From NCBI RefSeq assembly GCF_900129045.1, contig NZ_FQTX01000009.1:1-36186 (forward strand): a DNA stretch of 36,186 nucleotides, read 5' to 3'. The translations under genes and the position numbers were made by a program. The stretch is from Bifidobacterium merycicum DSM 6492. GTDB lineage: Bacteria > Actinomycetota > Actinomycetes > Actinomycetales > Bifidobacteriaceae. The notes under the pieces were generated by a model. That model worked only from the letters and a program-made list of their open reading frames with translations. It was not told the origin of the DNA and made no database searches. Of this stretch, positions 1 to 7,052 are shown piece after piece. Each line of letters begins with the position of its first letter. Positions within the stretch are counted from its first letter, which is position 1.

Positions 1-246
1 CATGGGCGCAGATTATTCGTGATCGACTGATCGGCGACTGTCTGCTTGCCTGTTCGGTTGGGTTGGCTTTTGTCTGCTTGCCAACCCAATTGGACGGGTA
101 GTCGATTGATCGATCAACTGGCTGATCGGCCAGTCGGCCTGAACGCATGTTCGGGCCATGTGGATCAACCGCAGGATCTTTCCTTTTTCTTCCTGCTGGT
201 TGTGTGGAGGACCGGAGTCCCGCGTATGCGGCGGCTCCGGTCCTCG

Positions 247-328
247 TCTTGTCTTTTGCTTCAGTCTTGTCTTTTGCTTCAGTCTTGTCTTTTGCTTCAG
301 TCTTGTCTTTTGCTTCAGTCTTGTCTTG
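247..328. repeat. 18-bp tandem repeat, four copies plus a partial
   Basis: The unit TCTTGTCTTTTGCTTCAG occurs four times without a mismatch (247-264, 265-282, 283-300, 301-318), followed by a partial copy. A multiple-of-three unit keeps reading frames open, which explains repetitive spurious ORFs here. Perfect identity suggests recent slippage, so copy number probably varies between strains. Confidence 0.95.
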
Positions 329-356
329 TCCTGGAGCTCCAAGTCCCGCAGCGTTT

Positions 357-401
357 CCCCATTTTCAGACAATTTTGCCCGGATTCTGTCCGATTTTGGG
401 G
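357..401. repeat. 45-bp palindromic element, copy 1
   Basis: Starts CCCCATTTTCAGACA and ends TGTCCGATTTTGGGG, exactly 45 bases. The arms are inverted relative to each other with a few internal mismatches. It belongs to the family also seen at 477, 562, 661, 1200, 1282, 1380, 14076, 16424 and 16487. Confidence 0.9.
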
Positions 402-476
402 ATGAGAGTGGGGACGGGCGGGGCGGGAAGGGAATGGGACGGAGGCAAGAATGGAGTGGACTCTGCCGCTATACAT

Positions 477-521
477 CCCCATTTTCAGACAATTTTGCCC
501 GGATTCCGTCCGATTTTGGGG
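477..521. repeat. 45-bp palindromic element, copy 2
   Basis: Differs from copy 1 by a single base (ATTCCGTCC instead of ATTCTGTCC). Same length and same arms. Confidence 0.9.
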
Positions 522-561
522 ATGGAGGCGGAAGGCGGGGTTGGGGTCTGCTGTTGTACAT

Positions 562-606
562 CCCCATTTTCAGACATTTTTGCCCCGTTCCTGTCCGATT
601 TTGAGG
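562..606. repeat. 45-bp palindromic element, copy 3
   Basis: CCCCATTTTCAGACA left arm and TGTCCGATTTTGAGG right arm, 45 bases. The centre differs from copies 1 and 2 (TTTTTGCCCCGTTCC). Confidence 0.88.
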
Positions 607-660
607 ATGGGGATGGGGACGGAGCAGGGTGGAACTGGCGGGAATCTGTTGTCGTATCAT

Positions 661-705
661 CCCCATTTTCAGACGGATTTGCCTGGATCTTGTCCCTTAA
701 ATTTT
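661..705. repeat. 45-bp palindromic element, eroded copy 4
   Basis: The left arm CCCCATTTTCAGAC is intact. The right half has diverged (TTGTCCCTTAAATTTT), so the hairpin is largely lost. I read it as a decaying member of the family. Confidence 0.65.
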
Positions 706-918
706 CATTTCAAGTGCAACGGCCGGAAATGGCAAGGGCCCATGGATCCCCGACGCGATGGTGTTTGCGACAGACAACCATGATGCGGTATGCGGGGTGC
801 AGGATCCTGTGGGATGCTGGGCGTCGGGCGGGGGGGGGACAGATCGGGAATAGGATTGCAGGGCGCTACGGGGCGGTTGTTGGAGCAGTGCCGGGAGTGA
901 ATGGGGCGTTGTTGGGGG

Positions 919-1113
919 CTATCTCGCTTATATATGGCAGATTCGGGGGTCCGTGTTTCGCTAAGTGGCTTATATATGGCACCGAAACCCGAATATCACG
1001 AGTACGAGCGTTGCGGTTCCGCGCCCCGTACTCGCGATATCGCGATTTGGCTGCCATATATAAGCCACTTAGCATTTCGCAGCTGCCCGAATCCGCCATA
1101 CGTAAGCCAAGTA
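919..1113. repeat. Long imperfect inverted repeat (~190 bp)
   Basis: A perfect 21-base inner pair is present: 961-981 (CTAAGTGGCTTATATATGGC plus A) is the reverse complement of 1052-1072. An outer, less perfect pair lies at about 926-948 and 1085-1107 (left motif GCTTATATATGGCAGATTCG). Between the inner arms, 992-1004 and 1028-1040 pair with one mismatch, and TCGCGATATCGCGA (1032-1045) is a perfect palindrome. The motif GCTTATATATGGC therefore occurs as two forward and two inverted copies, one degenerate. No coding sequence is associated. It could be a non-autonomous mobile element, a large DNA hairpin or a structured RNA; the sequence does not decide. Confidence 0.85.
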
Positions 1114-1199
1114 GTGGGGGCGAGTGAAACCTGGGTGTGAAGACAGGCGGAATAAGGCGAAGCTGTGATATTTGGTTTTGCGGATGCGTGGTAGCTTTG

Positions 1200-1244
1200 C
1201 CTCGTTTTCGGATGGAATCGGGCTGATTCCGTCCGATTTTGGGG
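1200..1244. repeat. 45-bp palindromic element, copy 5
   Basis: Left arm CCTCGTTTTCGGATGGAAT, right arm ATTCCGTCCGATTTTGGGG, 45 bases. The inner parts of the arms (GGATGGAAT/ATTCCGTCC) are complementary, although they differ from the other copies. Confidence 0.85.
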
Positions 1245-1281
1245 ATGGGGATGGGGCAGACGGGAACCTGTTGCCGTTCCG

Positions 1282-1326
1282 TCCCGTTTTCAGACATTTT
1301 TGCCCCGTTTCTGTCCGATTTTGAGG
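1282..1326. repeat. 45-bp palindromic element, copy 6
   Basis: Begins TCCCGTTTTCAGACA and ends TGTCCGATTTTGAGG. The first base deviates from the C seen in the other copies. Confidence 0.85.
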
Positions 1327-1379
1327 GTGGGAATGGGAATGGAGGCGGAAGACGTGGTTGAGGTCTGTTGTTGTTCCGT

Positions 1380-1424
1380 CCCCATTTTCGGACAGATTTG
1401 GCCGGATTTTGTCTGATTTTGAGG
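1380..1424. repeat. 45-bp palindromic element, copy 7
   Basis: CCCCATTTTCGGACAGA at the left and TTTGTCTGATTTTGAGG at the right, 45 bases. Closes the cluster upstream of the GH5 gene. Confidence 0.88.
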
Positions 1425-1542
1425 ATGGGGGATGGGACTGGTGGCGCAGGGGGAGGAGCATAGGGGAGCGCGAGTTGCGAGGAGGAGGGGGGCGACACGG
1501 CATGGCGCGAGTTGCGGAAAGCGGAGCAATATATTATCATCT

Positions 1543-1566
1543 AACTAAGTAATTACTAAGTAATAG
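1543..1566 (+). promoter_or_regulatory. Operator-like repeat upstream of GH5
   Basis: ACTAAGTAAT occurs twice with an 11-base period (1544-1553 and 1555-1564), and TTACTAAGTAA (1553-1563) is a palindrome. AT-rich sequence with TATTAT at 1532-1537 lies just upstream. One-helical-turn spacing directly before a sugar-hydrolase gene is typical of a repressor site. The regulator is unknown, and no good -35 box could be assigned. Confidence 0.45.
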
Positions 1567-1598
1567 GGACTATGGTGAACACGTACAAGGGAGTGCAT

Positions 1599-2807
1599 AT
1601 GGAAACTGATTACATCAAGGGCGTCAACCTCGGCAACTGGCTTGTTCTGGAGAAGTGGATGAACCCGGCGCTGTTCGACGGCACCACCGCCGACGACGAA
1701 TACTATCTGCCGACGCAGCTCGACCCGGCTGTCTACGAGGCGCGCATCAGAACGCATCGCGCCGAATACATCAACGAACGCGATTTCGCCACCATCAAGT
1801 CGTGGGGTCTGAACTCCGTGCGCATCCCGGTGCCGTACTTCATTTTCGGTGATCGCGCGCCGTTCATCGGCTGCATCGACGAACTCGACAAGGCTTTCAA
1901 CTGGGCCGAAAAGTACGGTCTGACCATCCTCATCGACCTGCATACCGCGCCGATGAGCCAGAACGGTTTCGACAACGGCGGCCTGTCCGGCGTGTGCAAG
2001 TGGGCGCAGCTGCCGGAGGAGGTCGAATTCGTGCTGTCCGTGCTGGAACGTCTCGCCAAGCGTTACGGCAACCGTAAGGCGCTTATGGGCATCGAGATCA
2101 TCAACGAGCCGAACACCACCACGTCCTGGCCGATGATGAACGTGACCGAACGCTACAAGGCGGTCGATCCGGAACTGGCCGAAGGCACCGGTCCGATCGA
2201 ATTCGACTGGCTGAAGGACTTCTACATCACCGCATACCATCGTCTGCGCGATGCCGACAAGGGCGCTCTGCCGGTCGATAAGGCCGTGGTGTTCCATGAT
2301 GGTTTCGACATCGAACAGTGGAAGGATTTCATGCGCGGCGAGGACGGCAAGCTTGCGCCGGAGTTCGAGAATGTGATCCTCGACACCCACCAGTACTTGA
2401 TGACCGCGGAAATGATGGGCTGCCCGCAGACCGTGGAAGGCTACGACGATTTCGTGAAGAACACGTATGCGCCGATGGTCGCCGAAATGAGCGAATACTT
2501 CCCGGTGATCGTGGGCGAGTGGTGCCTGTTCAACTCGGTCGGCTGCGGCGTGGACACCCATGGCGGTCAGAGCGTGCTCAATGGTGAGGAGGGCGCGCAG
2601 GCGGAAACCTTGTCCGCCGAGGAGAAGCGCGACCTGTACCAGGGCGTGGCCTTGTCGCAGCTCAACGCGTGGAGCAAGGGAAGCGGCTTCTACTACTGGA
2701 ATTACAAGCTGCTCACCGACACGGTCAACACCCCCGGCTGGATCGGCTGGGACGCTTGGGATCTCGGCCGATGCATCGCCCAAGACTGGTTCCCCATCCA
2801 AAAGTGA
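1599..2807 (+). CDS. GH5-family glycoside hydrolase (exo-beta-glucanase-like)
   Basis: A 402-residue enzyme of clan GH-A, family GH5, expected to hydrolyse a beta-linked glucan, mannan or oligosaccharide by a retaining mechanism. The N-terminus KGVNLGNWLVLEKWM is typical of the exo-beta-1,3-glucanase-like branch. The acid/base Glu is in INEPN (Glu170) and the nucleophile in VIVGEWC (Glu307). RIPVPY, DLHTAP and WNYK, near the start, middle and end, are usual GH5 substrate-site motifs. No signal peptide is visible, so it probably acts in the cytoplasm on imported oligosaccharides. I chose the ATG at 1599 because AAGGGAG lies about five bases upstream; an in-frame ATG at 1572 lacks a comparable site. 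The exact subfamily and substrate cannot be set by eye. The next gene is a GH43 enzyme on the same strand. Confidence 0.85.
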   Translation: METDYIKGVNLGNWLVLEKWMNPALFDGTTADDEYYLPTQLDPAVYEARIRTHRAEYINERDFATIKSWGLNSVRIPVPYFIFGDRAPFIGCIDELDKAFNWAEKYGLTILIDLHTAPMSQNGFDNGGLSGVCKWAQLPEEVEFVLSVLERLAKRYGNRKALMGIEIINEPNTTTSWPMMNVTERYKAVDPELAEGTGPIEFDWLKDFYITAYHRLRDADKGALPVDKAVVFHDGFDIEQWKDFMRGEDGKLAPEFENVILDTHQYLMTAEMMGCPQTVEGYDDFVKNTYAPMVAEMSEYFPVIVGEWCLFNSVGCGVDTHGGQSVLNGEEGAQAETLSAEEKRDLYQGVALSQLNAWSKGSGFYYWNYKLLTDTVNTPGWIGWDAWDLGRCIAQDWFPIQK

Positions 2808-3102
2808 CCCCGCCTCCTCCCTCTCTACCCTCCCTCCTTCCTTTGAAAGAAGGAGCTTCCATCTGATACGCCATAATCAACGGCGTTAGGAGCCGGGGTC
2901 TGCGGCGCTCCGTTGACGACCGTAAAGACTTGGCCAGCTGAGCCGTTTAATGGGAAGCCCAGTGGGCTTCCCATAGGCGAGGTGAGCGGCTGTGCCGCGA
3001 AGGTCGGCGCAGCCGACGCCCGGAGCGTGTCTGCGATGGAGCATCGCAACCTCTGGCGGCCACCTCAAAAGCAAAACAATAATGAAAAACAAGGGGATAG
3101 CA
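2808..3102 (+). other. Structured leader between GH5 and GH43
   Basis: This 295-base spacer has several hairpin-capable segments: a near-perfect palindrome TGGGAAGCCCA-G-TGGGCTTCCCA (2951-2973), GCGGCTGTGCCGC (2986-2998), GGCGCAGCCGACGCC (3006-3020) and GCGATGGAGCATCGC (3031-3045). GAGGTG near 2979 can pair with CACCTC near 3061. It may be a structured 5' leader of the GH43 mRNA or a decayed repeat. No known riboswitch class is recognised. Confidence 0.4.
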
Positions 3103-4749
3103 ATGTTGCACAATCCGATTTTCAAAGGTTTCAATCCGGATCCGGCCATCTGCCGTAAGGGCGACGACTATTATGTCGCCGTTTCCACGTTCGAATGGTT
3201 CCCGGGCATTCCGATCTACCATTCGAAGGATATGAAGCATTGGGAGCTGCTCACCCATGTGCTCACCGATGATACGAATCCGAATCTTACCAAGCTGCCG
3301 AGTGCCAAGGGCATTTGGGCGCCGTGCCTCACCTATGACGAGGGCGAGGACATGTTCTACGTGATTTATGGCGTGATGAATTCCATGAACGCCCGCTATT
3401 TCGACGTGAATAACTATCTCATCAAGTCGAAGAGCATCGAGGGCCCGTGGAGTGAGCCGGTGTATTTGACGTCTTCCGGTTTCGACGCGTCCATTCTGCA
3501 TGACGATGATGGCAGGAAGTATATTGTCAGCCTTGAATGGGAGACGCGCGAAGGCTATGAGAAGCCGGGCGTGATCTGCTGTGTGGAATATGATCCGCAG
3601 GCCAAGCATGTGGTCGGCTATCCGAAGCGTATTTGGCGTGGCGCCACCGATCGCGGTTGTATTGAGGCTCCGCATCTGACCAAGCGTGATGGCTGGTATT
3701 ACCTGATGTGCGCCGAGGGCGGCACGGGATATAACCATGCGGTGACGATGGGTCGTTCCCGTAATGTGTGGGGCCCGTATGAGCCGGATCCGAATGGTCC
3801 GCTGGTCACGTCCCAGCCGAAGGATTCGAATGAGCGTGCGGATGATGATCATTTGAAGCCGCGCTATTTCAATCCGGATTCCGTGTTGCAGAGGTCCGGT
3901 CATGGCTCTTATGTGGATTTGCCGAATGGTGAAACGTATTTGGTGCATTTGACGAGCCGTCCGTTCGTGCCGGAATTGCGTTGCACGTTGGGCCGCGAGA
4001 CCGCTATTCAGAAGATGACGTGGACGGAGGATGGCTGGCTGCGTATGGCGGATGGTTCCAACCTGGCGAAGCTGGAGGTTGAGGAGCCTGATCTGCCGGA
4101 TGTGCCGATGCCGCAGATTCCGGATATGGATGATTTTGATGGTGGCGTGCTGGGTAACTGGTATTACTCGCCGCGTCAGATGCCGAGCACGTTCGCGAAT
4201 GTGACGGAGCGTCCGGGCTGGTTGCGTATTCGTGGCGAGGAGTCGCTTGCGTCGCTGAATCGTACGAGTCTGATCGCCCGTAAGCTTACCAGCGTGTACA
4301 CCACGGTGACCACGAAGATGGAGTTTTCGCCGGAGGTCTACCAGCATTCCGCCGGTCTGACGATTTACTACGACAACATGAATAATATTTTCCTGCGCAA
4401 GTATTATTCGCAGACGCTGGGCGGGGCGGCGATTTCGCTGGTGCGTTTGGAGAATGGTGAGAAGACGGAGATGCTTGATACCCGTGTTGCCGTGGAGGAT
4501 AAGCCGATTTACATGCGGCTTCGCATCGACGGTCGTCGCACTTGGTTCGAATGGGGCTATGATGGTGAGACTTGGACCAAGATCGGTCCGGATTTCGACA
4601 CCACCACGTTCTCCGACGAGTATTGCAAGTTTGGCGAGTTCACCGGCACGATGGTCGGTGTCGCCGTCACGGATGCGGCGTTGCATGAGAAGACCGCTGA
4701 TTTCGATTTCTTCGAGTATGAGGCCGACGAGACCAAGCCGGTCAACTGA
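3103..4749 (+). CDS. GH43 beta-xylosidase / alpha-L-arabinofuranosidase
   Basis: A 548-residue glycosidase of family GH43 that would release xylose or arabinose from the non-reducing end of xylo- or arabino-oligosaccharides by inversion. The five-bladed propeller domain covers about residues 1-310. The general base is Asp13 (FNPDPAI), the pKa-modulating Asp is Asp128 (FDASILHDDDG) and the general acid is Glu188 (CIEAPH). The C-terminal ~200 residues form the jelly-roll domain common to GH43 beta-xylosidases, which helps shape the active site. No signal peptide is seen, so it is probably cytoplasmic. The start is the ATG at 3103, preceded by AAGGGGA at 3091-3097; longer in-frame starts have no ribosome site. 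The family is clear; beta-xylosidase is more likely than arabinofuranosidase from the architecture, but substrate is not proven. Confidence 0.88.
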   Translation: MLHNPIFKGFNPDPAICRKGDDYYVAVSTFEWFPGIPIYHSKDMKHWELLTHVLTDDTNPNLTKLPSAKGIWAPCLTYDEGEDMFYVIYGVMNSMNARYFDVNNYLIKSKSIEGPWSEPVYLTSSGFDASILHDDDGRKYIVSLEWETREGYEKPGVICCVEYDPQAKHVVGYPKRIWRGATDRGCIEAPHLTKRDGWYYLMCAEGGTGYNHAVTMGRSRNVWGPYEPDPNGPLVTSQPKDSNERADDDHLKPRYFNPDSVLQRSGHGSYVDLPNGETYLVHLTSRPFVPELRCTLGRETAIQKMTWTEDGWLRMADGSNLAKLEVEEPDLPDVPMPQIPDMDDFDGGVLGNWYYSPRQMPSTFANVTERPGWLRIRGEESLASLNRTSLIARKLTSVYTTVTTKMEFSPEVYQHSAGLTIYYDNMNNIFLRKYYSQTLGGAAISLVRLENGEKTEMLDTRVAVEDKPIYMRLRIDGRRTWFEWGYDGETWTKIGPDFDTTTFSDEYCKFGEFTGTMVGVAVTDAALHEKTADFDFFEYEADETKPVN

Positions 4750-4807
4750 CTGGTCGGCTGTCCGATCGGCCAGCTGATGCTGGAAGCGTCGACCGACCGG
4801 ATATGAG

Positions 4808-4860
4808 GAAGGCCGGAACCCTGTGCCAATCCAAATGGATGGACGAGGGTGCCGGCCTTC
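4808..4860 (+). terminator. Hairpin terminator after GH43
   Basis: GAAGGCCGGAACCCT (4808-4822) pairs with AGGGTGCCGGCCTTC (4846-4860), with one internal mismatch. It lies 58 bases past the GH43 stop. The downstream T-tract is weak (CGCTGTTTGTT). Confidence 0.6.
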
Positions 4861-4868
4861 GCTGTTTG

Positions 4869-4913
4869 TTGCCGGACGTTTGGTTGCCGGACGTTTGGTT
4901 GCCGGGCGTTTGG
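4869..4913. repeat. 15-bp tandem repeat, three copies
   Basis: TTGCCGGACGTTTGG repeats at 4869, 4884 and 4899, with one substitution in the third copy. It lies between two convergent genes. Confidence 0.93.
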
Positions 4914-4935
4914 ACGACTGCTGTTTGGATGGTGC

Positions 4936-5289
4936 TCAGTCGTTCATGATGCTGTCGGACAGTTGCATGATCCGCGGCGCGTACTCCTTCTTGCGCTTGT
5001 CGGTGATGGCGCGGCACAGCGGGTAGGCGACGATCAGGATCAGCAGGCCGGGGATGCTCAGGGCCAGTCCGGCCACCATATTGCCGTATGCCATGATCAG
5101 CGCCATGCCGCCTCCCATGACCAGGGCGCCGATGATGCCGAGCGTGAGGGCCACGATCATGCCGGGCTTTTTCACCTGTTCGTCGAGTTTGCGCAGCTGG
5201 TCCAGCTTGTTCTCCTCGGGTTCGAGATACTGGCGGCGGATCTGCTCGGCGGTCTTGTGATCCTGCCCGTTGGCGATGTAGTTGCTCAT
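4936..5289 (-). CDS. Small two-helix membrane protein of unknown function
   Basis: A 117-residue protein with a charged N-terminal half (coiled-coil-like YLEPEENKLDQLRKLDEQVKK) followed by two hydrophobic segments at about residues 46-66 and 70-92, then a charged tail rich in Lys and Arg. It is likely an inner-membrane protein with both ends in the cytoplasm. The ATG at 5289 is chosen because AGGAGA precedes it by six bases; upstream in-frame starts only add a low-complexity His/Arg-rich stretch. It is convergent with the GH43 gene. No family is recognised and no function is claimed. Confidence 0.75.
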   Translation of the reverse strand: MSNYIANGQDHKTAEQIRRQYLEPEENKLDQLRKLDEQVKKPGMIVALTLGIIGALVMGGGMALIMAYGNMVAGLALSIPGLLILIVAYPLCRAITDKRKKEYAPRIMQLSDSIMND

Positions 5290-5566
5290 TGTGGTTCTCC
5301 TGTGTGGTGCGTTGGCGCGCGTCGGTGCGCGGCGTCCGTGTTCATGCGCTGCGCGATGCGTATCGTGCGTCGTGCATCGTGCGATGTGCGTCGTTCGTAC
5401 CCGCGCGGAAGCGATGTGCGCGGCCGGATGGCATGGGAGCCTATGCGGCGCGGCCATATGGGAAACCCTATGAGTGCTTGGCCGCCGGAACAACCATCAA
5501 TAACGCGACAAGTGTTGGGATAATGAAGATGTGGTGTAGAAGGTGCAGACAAGAGGGATACGTTGA
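5290..5566. other. Intergenic spacer with degenerate CG-rich repeats
   Basis: The segment 5310-5420 is built from variants of CGTGCGATG and CGTCG without strict periodicity. It should contain the promoter of the small membrane protein, but no convincing -35/-10 pair was found. Confidence 0.5.
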
Positions 5567-6178
5567 TCAGTCGCGCATTCGGGCGAATGTTGGCAAGAAT
5601 ATCGCGGGAACGGAATTGACGACGATATCGGTGATCGTGTCGAGGTCCTCCGCGCAATCGCGTTCCACCCACCGTCCCAGAATCGCGGAAATGCCGGAAT
5701 AGAGCCCTATGCGGAAATATTCCAGCTCATTGTCGTCGGTGAAGCCGATCTTGGCACAGTGCGGTATCAGTATCTTGTCGTACAGTTCGCGATTCGCAGC
5801 ATCGAAGGCGAGTGGAAGCGTGCGGCCGATTTTCAACGCGATCCTATAGAAATAGCGGTGTTCGCGGATGTGTTCCAGGAAAATGCGGAACGACTCCTGG
5901 GACAGCGGCGTCTCTTCGGGAGCGTAGGAGGAATGATCCGACCGTTTGTCGAAAAACGTTTCGCGCAGGTCGGCGAACAGGTATTCCTGCATGGCGTCGA
6001 CCATATCCTCGATGCCGGTGAAATGCTCGTAGAACGTGGAACGGTTGATACCGGCCTCCTTGCAGATCGCGGTGATGCTCACCTGCGGGCCATCCGCGCG
6101 ATCCATCAGCCGCAGCGCCGCGGCCTCGATGTGCCGGTCCGTTGCCAGGAACCGCGCGTTGTTCTTTACGTTCACCAT
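5567..6178 (-). CDS. TetR/AcrR-family transcriptional regulator (first)
   Basis: A 203-residue DNA-binding repressor. The N-terminal helix-turn-helix covers about residues 15-60, with the recognition region in ITAICKEAGINRSTFYEHF. The C-terminal ligand/dimer domain contains IFLEHIREHRYFYRIAL, as in TetR proteins with a type-7-like C-terminal domain. The start at 6178 (ATG, MVNVKNN) gives a normal N-terminus; an ATG 33 bases upstream is also possible, and neither has a strong ribosome site. The gene is divergent from a second TetR gene, with 126 bases between them, so each may influence the shared region. It is not a close paralogue of the other two TetR proteins in this window. The ligand is unknown. 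Confidence 0.85.
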   Translation of the reverse strand: MVNVKNNARFLATDRHIEAAALRLMDRADGPQVSITAICKEAGINRSTFYEHFTGIEDMVDAMQEYLFADLRETFFDKRSDHSSYAPEETPLSQESFRIFLEHIREHRYFYRIALKIGRTLPLAFDAANRELYDKILIPHCAKIGFTDDNELEYFRIGLYSGISAILGRWVERDCAEDLDTITDIVVNSVPAIFLPTFARMRD

Positions 6179-6304
6179 GGCATCAAGCCTAGTGCCGGGC
6201 ATGCGCGGCAACAGCCTCAGGCAGTGTACGGAACATCGCGTGCCGTCTCGCGGAAGCGTTGCGTTGACGGCGATGATGCTGCTTCGGCGCTAGACTCGGG
6301 GGTT

Positions 6305-6943
6305 ATGGGAAAAGAAGAGCAGACGCCGAAACGCATTCGTAAATCACCGGAGGAACGGCGTGAGGAAGTGCTGGATGCCGCGGTCCAGTTGATCAGCGAG
6401 CGCGGATTCAACGGTATTTCCATGCAGGATGTCGCCGACAAGGTCGGCATTTCAAAGCAGGGCGTGCTGCGATATGTCGGCAGCAAGGACAATATGTTGG
6501 CGATGGTGTACCACGAGTATTACAACACCACCGGTTCGCCGGAGGATTTCTTCGCTTCGGGCATGCCGGGCAGCGATCCGGAAGCGCCGTCGTTCCCCGC
6601 ATATCTGCGGTATCTGGTGAAGCATAACTCCCGTCGGCGCATGATGGTCCAACTGTTCACCGTGCTGACAACCGAAGCGCTGAATCCCGAACATCCGTTG
6701 CATGAGGAGTTCGCGGGGCGTCAGGACCAGCTGTGGACGTACTATTCGGGTTTCCCGTGGAGAATCCCGCCGCAGTTGGGCTCGTGGGAGGACAGTATGC
6801 GCCCGCTGGTGCGCAAGGCCATGGAATTCATGGACGGCATGCAATTGTGGTGGTTGCGCGAATCGGATATCGACCTCAACGAGGAATGGCGTGAAATGGA
6901 GATGATACTGTTCCCGTCGCCGCTGTGGGACGGGTTCCGCTGA
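6305..6943 (+). CDS. TetR-family regulator, paralogue of the gene at 16582, next to GH3
   Basis: A 212-residue TetR repressor. The helix-turn-helix lies at about residues 15-65 (ISMQDVADKVGISKQGVLRYVGSKDNM). The C-terminal part shares TEALNPEHPLHEEF, FMDGMQLWWLR and the end ILFPSPLWDGFR with the TetR at 16582-17160 (AEALDPDHPAHDYF, MMDGVQLRWLR, VLFPLPLWEGYR), so they are paralogues. Both sit beside a GH3 beta-glucosidase gene, which suggests glycoside-responsive repression. The ATG at 6305 follows a G-run (CGGGGGTT) that may serve as a ribosome site. The gene is convergent with the GH3 gene and ends at a strong terminator. Confidence 0.88.
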   Translation: MGKEEQTPKRIRKSPEERREEVLDAAVQLISERGFNGISMQDVADKVGISKQGVLRYVGSKDNMLAMVYHEYYNTTGSPEDFFASGMPGSDPEAPSFPAYLRYLVKHNSRRRMMVQLFTVLTTEALNPEHPLHEEFAGRQDQLWTYYSGFPWRIPPQLGSWEDSMRPLVRKAMEFMDGMQLWWLRESDIDLNEEWREMEMILFPSPLWDGFR

Positions 6944-6961
6944 TCCGGCGTTGAAATACGG

Positions 6962-7016
6962 CCGAGGGGTTGTGGTTCATTCCATGGAACGAACCACAAC
7001 CCCTCGGTTTTTTTAA
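6962..7016 (+). terminator. Strong intrinsic terminator
   Basis: A 17-base perfect stem, CCGAGGGGTTGTGGTTC (6962-6978) with its complement at 6991-7007, is followed by a T-run (7008-7014). It ends the TetR transcript and lies 37 bases from the stop of the convergent GH3 gene. Confidence 0.92.
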
Positions 7017-7052
7017 TTATCCGTTTGCCGCGCGTTTAGCGACAACCTGCGT

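Larger units (their letters stand above)
1..1598. other. 1.6 kb non-coding, repeat-rich region
   Basis: No open frame here looks like a protein. The longest frames cross the repeats and give low-complexity, repetitive translations. The stretch holds an 18-bp tandem repeat, seven copies (one eroded) of a 45-bp palindromic element and a long imperfect inverted repeat, each listed separately. The last ~60 bases form the likely promoter/operator zone of the GH5 gene. Bases 1-240 show only short palindromic scraps, such as the near-palindrome at 117-134. Confidence 0.75.

Noticed and set aside
147..1127. 326-residue open frame through the repeat region
   Set aside because: The translation is made of repeat units, has no family motif and crosses hairpin elements; no ribosome site.
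357..1424. CRISPR array candidate from repeated 45-bp units
   Set aside because: Spacing between units is irregular (38 to several hundred bases), the units are full palindromes, and further copies occur singly elsewhere. There is no spacer regularity.
1545..2801. 418-residue open frame antisense to GH5
   Set aside because: Shadow frame; GH5 on the other strand has all catalytic motifs.
2947..4686. 579-residue open frame antisense to GH43
   Set aside because: Shadow of the GH43 gene caused by codon bias; rich in His, Arg and Ile without domain features.
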